Shown: positions 1 through 7,626, counted from the stretch's first letter. The stretch: DNA of 7,626 nt from Chitinophagaceae bacterium (GCA_003151295.1 PLXD01000319.1:1-7626); one strand, 5' to 3'. A program made the numbers and translations. Notes: generated by a model not told the origin, from the sequence alone.

Positions 1-1524
<1,524 letters not shown>

Positions 1525-1564
1525 ATTGCCAAAGAACCCCTTATATTCTTAGATGAGGTCCCGG

Positions 1565-2422
1565 TCACTTTCCAATCCTGTAGTTTAGCCCAAAGTGGGA
1601 GCCGCTCGCCTTTGTGGCAAAATCTAACTGCCAATACCCGGTATATCTTAACAGCGTATAGTGGAATGTAAAGTTCGTATAGCTATATCGCAGGTTGTGC
1701 TTGGATTGGTTGTCATAAATATTCAGGTTATTATAGGAACGCCCGAGGATTATTCCGGTGGCAAAACGAAAACCAAAATTTCCCTGCCGGGTCTTCCCGA
1801 GCAATTCAGTATAAAAGCCCAGGGTCCCGAAGAAATTGCTCCTTTCTATCAGGGTGGCCGCTGAATCAGGCAATTGCTTCCTGAATTGAAGGTAATCTCC
1901 AAATTCGCGCTCCAGAGAAGTCTCTATGCCCAGGAACCTCCATTCACTCCGATTAGTAGGGAGTACCCCGTTTATCCCTCCGCTAAAGCCAGTCCCTCCA
2001 AAAAATTTATTGCCTGCATTTTGATCGATGATCTTAGCGTCAAAAGGAGTGGCTGTACGAGCACTGGAACTGGGGCTGTGTCCCAAATAATTGTAAAATG
2101 AACTATCCCACCTGGTCACGGAATAGTTGCCCAGGGAAAGACCGAGCCCATACCAGCCCTGGAAAGATCCGATGTTATGGGCTCCCGCTATTTCAGTGTG
2201 GAATGTCCTGACCGCATCTCTGCCTCCTTCATTGGCGAGTCCTCCAAAATAAGCGCCGTTGATATAAAAAGCGGATTTCAGGGAATCGGCCTTTAAAGGG
2301 ATGCTATGGTAACCCGGAGAATCTCCGTTAAAAGGACTCACATAATAGGCCTGTTGGGTATAGCAGCCCGTCAGGGCAAAAAAAATGGTAAGAAGCAGGA
2401 TAGAACGGCCGTTTTTGATCAT
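1565..2422 (-). CDS. Lipoprotein of unknown function, beta-rich
   Basis: A 285-residue predicted lipoprotein. The N-terminus has a short basic region (K3, R6), a hydrophobic core (ILLLTIFFAL) and the lipobox LTGC, with the lipidated Cys at residue 20 (bases 2363-2365); this makes the ATG at 2422 a convincing start although no Shine-Dalgarno sequence precedes it, as is normal in Bacteroidota. The residues after Cys (YTQQAYYVSP) lack the acidic surface-export signal known from Bacteroidota surface lipoproteins, so an inner-leaflet or periplasm-facing location is more likely. The mature part is rich in Gly, Tyr, Phe and Asn in alternating patterns typical of outer-membrane beta strands (for example GWYGLGLSLGNYSV, about residues 90-103, and the C-terminal YWQLDFATKASGSHFGLNY), so it may form a small barrel. 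I do not recognise a named family. It is divergent from the large barrel gene at 2583, which could mean shared control, and convergent with the ABC-F gene. Function is not inferred. Confidence 0.85.
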   Translation of the reverse strand: MIKNGRSILLLTIFFALTGCYTQQAYYVSPFNGDSPGYHSIPLKADSLKSAFYINGAYFGGLANEGGRDAVRTFHTEIAGAHNIGSFQGWYGLGLSLGNYSVTRWDSSFYNYLGHSPSSSARTATPFDAKIIDQNAGNKFFGGTGFSGGINGVLPTNRSEWRFLGIETSLEREFGDYLQFRKQLPDSAATLIERSNFFGTLGFYTELLGKTRQGNFGFRFATGIILGRSYNNLNIYDNQSKHNLRYSYTNFTFHYTLLRYTGYWQLDFATKASGSHFGLNYRIGK

Positions 2423-2472
2423 AATCCATAGAATAGGTTCCCAGCGCTGACAACAAATAATTCAAAACCGTT

Positions 2473-2502
2473 GCCGGCTGATCGTTAAATTTACGATCCG
2501 GC
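2473..2502. promoter_or_regulatory. Bulged palindrome between divergent envelope genes
   Basis: Bases GCCGG (2473-2477) and ATCGT (2481-2485) are repeated inverted as ACGAT (2493-2497) and CCGGC (2498-2502), giving ten pairs with a CTG bulge on the left and a seven-base AT centre (TAAATTT). The central octamer TAAATTTA (2486-2493) is its own reverse complement and differs by one base from the Bacteroidota -7 consensus TAnnTTTG in both directions. The position midway between two divergent genes suits an operator or a bidirectional promoter core. No well-spaced -33 TTG was found for either direction, so the promoter reading is weak; the palindrome itself is directly visible. Confidence 0.4.
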
Positions 2503-2582
2503 CTGGATTAGATGTATAACTAACTGATTTTGTCTTGTTTGATACAATAAATACTGTTTTTACGCATTTTAAGCTAAACCAT

Positions 2583-5500
2583 GTGTTGTTGATCCGAAGA
2601 CTGCTAATACCGGTACTGCTTTTCTGTGGCATCTTTACAACAATGGCACAACAGAAAGGACCGCCTACCCCGGTTAAAGCAGCCGCCCCAAACCAGATGA
2701 ATTTTTTAAAAGGGCCGCAGATCCCAAAGTCCAACCTCCTCATGAAATTTATACACGTCGTACCCGGAACGATTGCCCTGGATTCGCTCAGCATTATTCC
2801 CTGGACTTTTTCCATTTTCGGCGTTGCGGACAGCGCCTATACCCTCGATTATGTCAATGCCACCCTGACCTGGAAAAAACGGCCAATCCAGGACAGCGTT
2901 TACGTGGTCTTCCGGGTCTTCCCCTACCGGCTGAACAGCATCGTAAAACGATTTAGTTATGATAGCATCGAAAGCCATTTCCTGGTCAGGTCCGCTTCTG
3001 CATTTAATAACGGCTCCCAGCAGGCAAGTGATAACTTTTTTAATTTTGGTAACATCACCTATAATGGAAGTTTCGGAAGGGGGATCTCTTTCGGCAACAG
3101 CCAGGATGCGGTAGTGACATCCAACTTAAACCTGCAAATAAGCGGATACCTGGCCGATAGTATAGAAATCTCCGCTGCCATCACCGATAACAATATCCCG
3201 ATACAACCGGATGGAACGACCGCACAATTGAACGAATTCGATAAGATATTCCTTCAATTCAAAAAAAAGACCTGGGCCCTTTCAATGGGGGATATCGATC
3301 TGCGTGAAAACCGGGATTATTTCCTGAACTTCTATAAGCGTTTGCAAGGAGCTACTTTTGAAACGAACAATAAAATCAGCGACGCTATTACCAATAAAAC
3401 ACTGGTGAGCGGGGCTATCGCGAAAGGCAAATTCAACAGCAACGTGATCCAGGGACTGGAAGGCAACCAGGGGCCCTACAAACTCCAGGGAGCTAGCAAC
3501 GAAATCTATTTCGTAGTCCTGGCCGGAACGGAAAAGGTCTTTATCGACGGAGAGATGTTGCAAAGAGGGCAGGACCAGGATTATACGATCAACTATAATA
3601 CGGCCGAAATCACTTTCACCCCTAAGCGCATGATCACCAGTGACTCGAGGATACAGGTGGAATTCGAATATGCAGACAGGAATTACCTGAATGTCAATCT
3701 CTATATGTCTAATGAAACCGATTTCAAGGACAAGCTCAAATTGCGGGTAGGCCTGTTCAGCAACAGTGATGCCAGGAATTCCCCCATCAACCAGACCCTG
3801 AATGCCGACCAGATTAAATTTTTAAGTCAACTGGGTGACAGCGTTCAAAACGCCTATTACCCGGTAGCGGGCATCGATACTTTTGCTGCGGGAACGATCC
3901 AGTATAAAAGGATCGATACCATTTATGCGAAGGCAAACACCATCGTTCATGATTCCATATTCGTCTATTCTACCAGTCCTGATAGCGCGTTCTATACACT
4001 GTCCTTTGCCCTGGTAGGACAGGGCAAAGGAGATTATATTCCCGATCTTAACGGCGTCAACGGAAATATATATATCTGGGTAGCGCCGGTGAATGGGGTT
4101 AGCCAAGGGCAATATCAAGCGGCGCAATTCCTGGTCACCCCTAAGACACAACAGGTCCTGACAATCGGCGCGGACTATAAAATCAATAAAAATTCGACCA
4201 TGAGCGTCGATCTGGCCAGGAGTCATTACGACGTGAATACCCTATCTTCCATTGGGAAAGGCGCTGATAACGGATATGCAGCCAAACTGCAATTTAAAAA
4301 TACGAGTGCCGTGTCCTCTGCGGAAAAAGGATTCAAGCTTACAACCATCATGGGATATGAATATGTGGACGGAAATTTTCAGCCCGTTGAAAGACTTCGC
4401 CCTGTAGAGTATTACAGAGACTGGGGCCTGCCGCTCATAGTGGCTGCCGACAATGAATCCATTTATACGGCCTCCTTCCTGTTGACGGATAAAAAGATGA
4501 ACTCCCTGCGCTATGATTTTGCCTCTCTCGACCGGGGAAACAATTTTGCCGGCGTCCGTAACACGATCACCTATAAACAGGATATCGCCGGATGGAAGCT
4601 CAATGATCAGGTCAGCCTCACTACCAGTGGCACGTCCACCGACAAGGGGTATTATCTACGGCCAACTTTCGATCTTTCGAAAAAGTTAAGCTGGCTGGAT
4701 AACTATACGGTCGGCGGTACTTATGCCATCGAACACAACGAAAGCCATGACCGGACCCTGGATTTGGTCGATTCTACCGGCTTCTCCTTCACGACCTTCC
4801 AGGCCTATCTCAGATCCCCTGAAAAAAATCCGAACAATTGGGGACTGACCTATTCTACCCGGGAAAACTCCTATCCAAACGGTATGCAGCTTACACGGGC
4901 CGACCGCAGTAAAAATGTAAACTTATACGCCCAGATCACGAAAAACCCTCGTCACCAATTCCGTTTTAACGCCACCTATCGCAATCTGCAGATTATAAAT
5001 TCCAAGATCTCCACGCAAACCGCCGATAACAGCATACTGGGCAGAGCGGAATATATCGTCAAAGAGTGGAAGGGTATGCTCACAGGAAATGCGCTATATG
5101 AAGTGGGATCGGGCCAGGTGCAGAAACTGAATTATTCCTACGTTCAGGTGCCGGCAGGTACAGGTCAATACGCCTGGATAGATGCGAACGGGGATGGGAT
5201 CCAGCAGCTTAACGAATTCGTATTGGCCCAATTCCCCGATCAGGCCCTCTTCATTCGTATCTACACCCCAACGGACGTCTATATCAAAGCCAATTACAAT
5301 ACCCTTAACTATAGCGTAAACATCAACCCCCGTCTCTACTTCGACCCGGTAAAGGGCACACGTTTTCACAGATTCCTCACCAAGCTCAGCCTGCAATCCT
5401 CATTGCAGCTCAGCAAGAAGGAACAATCCCAGGGATTCATACAACTGAATCCCTTTAAGACGCCCTTAAATGACACCTCGCTGATCACCCAGACTTCCGT

Positions 5501-6161
5501 ATTTGTTAATACATTCTCTTTTAACCGCTCAAGTTCCAAATGGGGCTTCGCGATCAGTAACTCCACCAACGGAGGCAAAACCTTCCTTACTTATGGATAC
5601 GAGACCCGGCAATTGAAGGAATGGAGCCTTCGTACCCGGTGGAATCTTTCAAAAGCGCTGGCCTTCAATACTACCTTTAAAGATGGTTCCAACCAGCTTT
5701 TCAGCTCCAGCCAGAATTTTGACAGCAGTAATTACAATCTCCGGCAGTATTCCGTAGAGCCGGATTTCACCTATACCCACGGGGCTAATTTCCGGGTTCT
5801 GCTAGGGTATCAATACAGTAATAAGGTGAATCCGGCCGGTCTCGGCGGCCAGAAGTATGCTGCCAATTCCTTAAACAGCGAGTTTAAATACAATATCCTC
5901 CAAAGTACTTCCATCCAGGCAAAATTCACATACAGCAGCATTCTCTATGCCTCCGTGAATGGGGTGGTGCCCGACCCCAACTCTTCAGTCGGATACGTCA
6001 TCCTAAATGGGCTTGTACCGGGGAAAAACTATATATGGAGCCTGGATATCACCAGAAAATTAGGAACCAACCTCGAATTGAGCCTTCAATATGAAGGCAG
6101 AAAGCCCGGAGATACCATGGTCATTAATACCGGCCGTGCGTCCTTGCGGGCGCTGCTGTAA
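2583..6161 (+). CDS. Large outer-membrane beta-barrel protein with SprA-like modules
   Basis: An exported protein of about 1,192 residues, probably an outer-membrane barrel. No in-frame ATG lies between the upstream stop (2517) and the signal peptide. I chose GTG at 2583 because it gives a compact signal peptide (two Arg at residues 5-6, core LLIPVLLFCGIF, cleavage after TMA before QQK); TTG at 2535 (1,208 residues), 2586 or 2589 are alternatives. A Pro-rich linker follows, then a region about residues 85-260 with the motifs GRGISFGNSQDA, SNLNLQISGYLADSI and NNIPIQPDGTTAQLNEFD. About residues 315-370 hold a module of the type EKVFIDGEMLQRG...DYTINYNTAEITF...DSRIQVEFEY. From there to the C-terminus the chain has alternating aromatic/polar strands with Asn/Gly/Ser turns. 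Residues 867-878 form a perfect EF-hand-type loop, DANGDGIQQLNE. From memory these modules occur in very large Bacteroidota surface proteins such as the type IX translocon SprA (about 2,400 residues); this one is half that size and is not SprA itself. Substrate and role are unknown. Confidence 0.87.
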   Translation: MLLIRRLLIPVLLFCGIFTTMAQQKGPPTPVKAAAPNQMNFLKGPQIPKSNLLMKFIHVVPGTIALDSLSIIPWTFSIFGVADSAYTLDYVNATLTWKKRPIQDSVYVVFRVFPYRLNSIVKRFSYDSIESHFLVRSASAFNNGSQQASDNFFNFGNITYNGSFGRGISFGNSQDAVVTSNLNLQISGYLADSIEISAAITDNNIPIQPDGTTAQLNEFDKIFLQFKKKTWALSMGDIDLRENRDYFLNFYKRLQGATFETNNKISDAITNKTLVSGAIAKGKFNSNVIQGLEGNQGPYKLQGASNEIYFVVLAGTEKVFIDGEMLQRGQDQDYTINYNTAEITFTPKRMITSDSRIQVEFEYADRNYLNVNLYMSNETDFKDKLKLRVGLFSNSDARNSPINQTLNADQIKFLSQLGDSVQNAYYPVAGIDTFAAGTIQYKRIDTIYAKANTIVHDSIFVYSTSPDSAFYTLSFALVGQGKGDYIPDLNGVNGNIYIWVAPVNGVSQGQYQAAQFLVTPKTQQVLTIGADYKINKNSTMSVDLARSHYDVNTLSSIGKGADNGYAAKLQFKNTSAVSSAEKGFKLTTIMGYEYVDGNFQPVERLRPVEYYRDWGLPLIVAADNESIYTASFLLTDKKMNSLRYDFASLDRGNNFAGVRNTITYKQDIAGWKLNDQVSLTTSGTSTDKGYYLRPTFDLSKKLSWLDNYTVGGTYAIEHNESHDRTLDLVDSTGFSFTTFQAYLRSPEKNPNNWGLTYSTRENSYPNGMQLTRADRSKNVNLYAQITKNPRHQFRFNATYRNLQIINSKISTQTADNSILGRAEYIVKEWKGMLTGNALYEVGSGQVQKLNYSYVQVPAGTGQYAWIDANGDGIQQLNEFVLAQFPDQALFIRIYTPTDVYIKANYNTLNYSVNINPRLYFDPVKGTRFHRFLTKLSLQSSLQLSKKEQSQGFIQLNPFKTPLNDTSLITQTSVFVNTFSFNRSSSKWGFAISNSTNGGKTFLTYGYETRQLKEWSLRTRWNLSKALAFNTTFKDGSNQLFSSSQNFDSSNYNLRQYSVEPDFTYTHGANFRVLLGYQYSNKVNPAGLGGQKYAANSLNSEFKYNILQSTSIQAKFTYSSILYASVNGVVPDPNSSVGYVILNGLVPGKNYIWSLDITRKLGTNLELSLQYEGRKPGDTMVINTGRASLRALL

Positions 6162-6164
6162 AGC

Positions 6165-6191
6165 AAAAAAATCCCGGCCTGAGCCGGGATT
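6165..6191 (-). terminator. Rho-independent terminator of the coiled-coil gene
   Basis: A perfect nine-pair GC-rich hairpin, AATCCCGGC (6170-6178) and GCCGGGATT (6183-6191) around the loop CTGA, is flanked on its low-coordinate side by seven A residues (6165-6171). Read on the minus strand this is a stem followed by a U run, 50 bases beyond the TAG stop of the gene ending at 6241. On the plus strand no T run follows the stem, so it would serve the upstream barrel gene only weakly. Confidence 0.82.
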
Positions 6192-6194
6192 CCT

Positions 6195-6214
6195 ATGAAA
6201 ATAGTGATTTTCAT
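6195..6214. other. Second perfect hairpin next to the terminator
   Basis: ATGAAAAT (6195-6202) and ATTTTCAT (6207-6214) form a perfect eight-pair AT-rich stem with loop AGTG, three bases from the GC-rich hairpin and followed by seven A residues (6215-6221). It lacks a U run after the stem in either direction, so it is not a classic terminator. It may protect the 3' end of the barrel-gene transcript or be chance in AT-rich DNA. Confidence 0.5.
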
Positions 6215-6240
6215 AAAAAAACGTTCTATTGGGATGAGGT

Positions 6241-7218
6241 CTAGCTAAACAGTCCGCCTTTCTTCAGTTCTTTTGTTCCTTCGCCGATCTTGAAACCATT
6301 GTGGTAGATCTCGATCTTATAGCTTCCGATCTTGAAATCGCTATTTTGTTTCCAGGCGAATTGTACGGATTTCTTTTTACCTGCTTCGATATCTACAGGT
6401 ACTTTCGCAGTGAACACCCTATCACCGTCCTCACGGGTAGTGAAGGAACCGGAACCCAGTGCGGGAACGGAAATGGATTTGCCGTCAGGGCCGGTGATGC
6501 ATACATATACATCGGTCTGGCCGGTCTGAGCGATACGATTGTCAACATCGAAAGAGATAACCAGCTTATTCACTCTTTTAGCGGTGGTGGTAACTTTTTC
6601 CTTGCCATTGCTTTTTTCATGGATCGGGCTGATGGAAATATTAGAAGCATTCAAGGTAGAGGCAACGTCTACTTTCTTTTCCAGGTCCTGCTTTGCGGTA
6701 GTAGTAGTCTGCAGATCCGTGGTCAGTTTTTCCTTGTCGGCGGTCAACTGTGTTTTGTCAGCGGTCAATTGCTGGTTCTCCTGTGTAAGGCGGGCAACTT
6801 CCTGCTCAAGGTTGTTGATCTTATCGTTTAATTCCTTGATCAGGTCTTCTGCTTTCTTCTTTTCGGCTTCCGTCAGTTTTTCTTTTTTCAGAATGCCGCG
6901 GATATTTCCCTTTAATTTCCCGATTTCTGTCTGGCGTTCAGTCAGCTGGCTCTGTATCTTGTTATTAGTGCCGGTCAGGGAATCCAGGCGAACCAAGGCG
7001 TCGTCGAAATTCTTCTGTAACTGGCCCTTTTCGTCGGTTACCTTGGCAATCTGCGTAGTTTGTTGCTGCTGTACTTGTTCTTGTTTGTTGTTGTTCCACA
7101 GTAAATAACCCCAGGTTCCTAGGAAACCTGCAGCCAGTAAGCCAATAATAAGACTTTTATAATCTTTCTTGGGGGGTTGGCTTTGGGGAGTTGCTGATGG
7201 ATAGTTGGTAGTACTAAT
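6241..7218 (-). CDS. Membrane-anchored coiled-coil protein with C-terminal beta domain, unusual ATT start
   Basis: A predicted 325-residue protein of unknown function. Reading back from the TAG stop, the frame stays open to TAA at 7222-7224. The only conventional start, TTG at 6996, would begin in mid-helix and remove a clear membrane anchor, so I infer initiation at ATT (7216-7218), giving STTNYPSATPQSQPPKKDYKS as a short cytoplasmic tail. Residues 23-41 (bases 7096-7152) form a transmembrane segment, preceded by K17, K18 and K21, which predicts a single-pass protein with its C-terminus in the periplasm. A Gln-rich stretch (46-53) leads into a long charged coiled coil (about 55-185) with few helix breakers, including three consecutive heptads beginning QLTADK. 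About residues 215-320 look like a compact beta sandwich (LVISFDVDNR, DVYVCITGPDG, YKIEIYHNGFKIGEG). It is divergent from holA and convergent with the barrel gene, and has its own terminator. It could be an envelope spacer or scaffold; I know of no assigned function. The gene is certain, the start less so. Confidence 0.85.
   Translation of the reverse strand: MSTTNYPSATPQSQPPKKDYKSLIIGLLAAGFLGTWGYLLWNNNKQEQVQQQQTTQIAKVTDEKGQLQKNFDDALVRLDSLTGTNNKIQSQLTERQTEIGKLKGNIRGILKKEKLTEAEKKKAEDLIKELNDKINNLEQEVARLTQENQQLTADKTQLTADKEKLTTDLQTTTTAKQDLEKKVDVASTLNASNISISPIHEKSNGKEKVTTTAKRVNKLVISFDVDNRIAQTGQTDVYVCITGPDGKSISVPALGSGSFTTREDGDRVFTAKVPVDIEAGKKKSVQFAWKQNSDFKIGSYKIEIYHNGFKIGEGTKELKKGGLFS
6709..6771 (-). 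repeat. Three tandem 21-base units encoding coiled-coil heptads
   Basis: Inside the coiled-coil gene the protein reads QLTADKT, QLTADKE, KLTTDLQ in succession, three seven-residue units. The first two are nearly identical at the DNA level as well (plus strand GTCAGCGGTCAATT versus GTCGGCGGTCAACT, 21 bases apart), which suggests local duplication that preserved the heptad register. Confidence 0.6.
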
Positions 7219-7397
7219 GGTTTATTAATTTTCAATAGTTATATAATTTAACTTCAGATGTATCGGAGCGGGTTTTAATGCTCCATTCTCCAGTTGTCTA
7301 AAATCGTGCCAAAATCATTTTTGCAGTGTTGATCACTGGTTGTTACGGATTTATGTAATATTGCAGCTTCCAATTCATTCAACCCAAAATCATCCAA
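7219..7397. promoter_or_regulatory. Divergent intergenic region upstream of holA and the coiled-coil gene
   Basis: These 179 bases must hold the promoters for both flanking genes. On the plus strand TAATATTG (7356-7363) differs at one position from the Bacteroidota -7 consensus TAnnTTTG and would give a leader of roughly 25-30 bases for holA; the nearest upstream TTG triplets (7329 and 7340) are not ideally spaced. For the minus-strand gene, the 35-40 bases before ATT are strongly AT-rich (about 7222-7255), which favours unstructured, Shine-Dalgarno-independent initiation, but I found no convincing -7 element. No Shine-Dalgarno sequence is seen in front of either start. Confidence 0.35.
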
Positions 7398-7626
7398 GTG
7401 TCGGTAGAAAAGATCATAAATGACTGGAAAAAGAAGAAATTCAAGCCCATTTACTGGCTGGAAGGGGAGGAGGAATATTATATAGACCAGTTGATCCGCT
7501 ATGCTGAGCATGAGATCCTTACACAGGCCGAAGCCGCCTTCAATCTCACTGTCTTTTACGGTAAGGATGCAGATTGGACGGCCGTAATCAATGCCTGCCG
7601 CCGGTATCCTATGTTTGCAGAAAGGC
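7398..7626 (+). CDS. holA: DNA polymerase III delta subunit (3' end outside window)
   Basis: The first 76 codons of a clamp-loader delta subunit, the protein that binds and opens the sliding clamp so that it can be loaded at primed sites by the delta/delta'/tau-gamma complex. The frame is open from GTG at 7398 to the window end. The N-terminus (SVEKIINDWKKKKFKPIYWL), then EGEEEYYID, and further on VFYGKDADW and ACRRYPMFAER match the way Bacteroidota HolA proteins begin: the FKPIYWLEGEE strand-loop corresponds to the start of the first AAA+-like domain, which in delta has no functional nucleotide-binding loop. A full protein is about 340 residues, so roughly three quarters is missing. GTG is the best start because the frame is closed by TAA at 7356 and contains no ATG between that stop and the conserved N-terminus. 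The gene is divergent from the coiled-coil gene; nothing suggests a functional link between the two. Confidence 0.9.
   Translation, partial: MSVEKIINDWKKKKFKPIYWLEGEEEYYIDQLIRYAEHEILTQAEAAFNLTVFYGKDADWTAVINACRRYPMFAER

Noticed and set aside
1532..1550. AAGAA...TTCTT inverted repeat between the convergent ABC-F and lipoprotein genes
   Set aside because: Only five AT-rich pairs with a nine-base loop and no proper T run after the stem; too weak to call a terminator.
2525..2532. TGATTTTG as a -7 promoter element for the barrel gene
   Set aside because: One mismatch to TAnnTTTG, but no TTG at a suitable distance upstream; such near-matches are common in AT-rich DNA.
2583..6161. Barrel gene as a TonB-dependent receptor (SusC type)
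   Set aside because: No TonB box, carboxypeptidase-like N-terminal domain or plug motif is visible, and no SusD-like gene follows. No C-terminal type IX sorting domain is present either.
6301..7108. Plus-strand open frames (6301-6831 and 6539-7108) with hydrophobic, Cys/Ser-rich translations
   Set aside because: They are the antisense of the Lys/Glu-rich coiled coil, which forces Phe, Leu and Ser codons on the other strand. The minus frame has a coherent membrane segment, heptads, beta domain and terminator.
7324..7338. CAGTG-TTGAT-CACTG inverted repeat upstream of holA
   Set aside because: It is a possible operator, but five-base arms are expected by chance in a region of this size, and nothing else supports it.
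7275..7511. 78-codon minus-strand frame overlapping the start of holA
   Set aside because: It runs antisense to the conserved holA N-terminus and across the intergenic region, without a recognisable domain.

Overview
The window looks like chromosomal DNA from a member of the Bacteroidota, most likely Chitinophagaceae or a close relative. The grounds are the style of the proteins (a lipoprotein with an LTGC lipobox, a very large Tyr/Asn/Gly-rich outer-membrane barrel with an 'AQQ' signal-peptide cleavage region, and a delta clamp-loader subunit with the phylum's typical N-terminus), the absence of Shine-Dalgarno sequences, and the moderate GC content. This placement comes from recognising protein families, not from a database search.

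The layout is five genes on strictly alternating strands, so each is probably its own transcription unit. (1) Bases 1-1524 (+) hold the 3' part of a YbiT-type ABC-F ATPase that acts on or near the ribosome; its first ~40 codons lie outside the window. (2) Bases 1565-2422 (-) encode a 285-residue lipoprotein of unknown function with a beta-rich body. (3) Bases 2583-6161 (+) encode a ~1,190-residue exported beta-barrel protein with modules resembling those of the SprA/Sov class, plus a textbook EF-hand-type calcium loop. (4) Bases 6241-7218 (-) encode a membrane-anchored coiled-coil protein with a C-terminal beta domain; its reading frame has no conventional start codon before the membrane segment and appears to begin at ATT. 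(5) Bases 7398-7626 (+) are the 5' end of holA (DNA polymerase III delta), starting with GTG and running off the window.

Between genes there are two convergent junctions (1525-1564, and 6162-6240 with a strong minus-strand terminator and a second hairpin) and two divergent junctions (2423-2582 with a bulged palindrome, and 7219-7397). No intergenic stretch exceeds 300 bases. I see no RNA genes, insertion sequences, CRISPR arrays or phage genes.

The genes do not form an obvious pathway. Genes 1 and 5 are housekeeping-type functions, while 2, 3 and 4 are envelope proteins. The divergent pair 2/3 could share regulation. The points most worth a second look are the lost second ATP site of the ABC-F protein, the ATT start of gene 4, the non-ATG start and calcium loop of the barrel protein, and the palindrome between genes 2 and 3.
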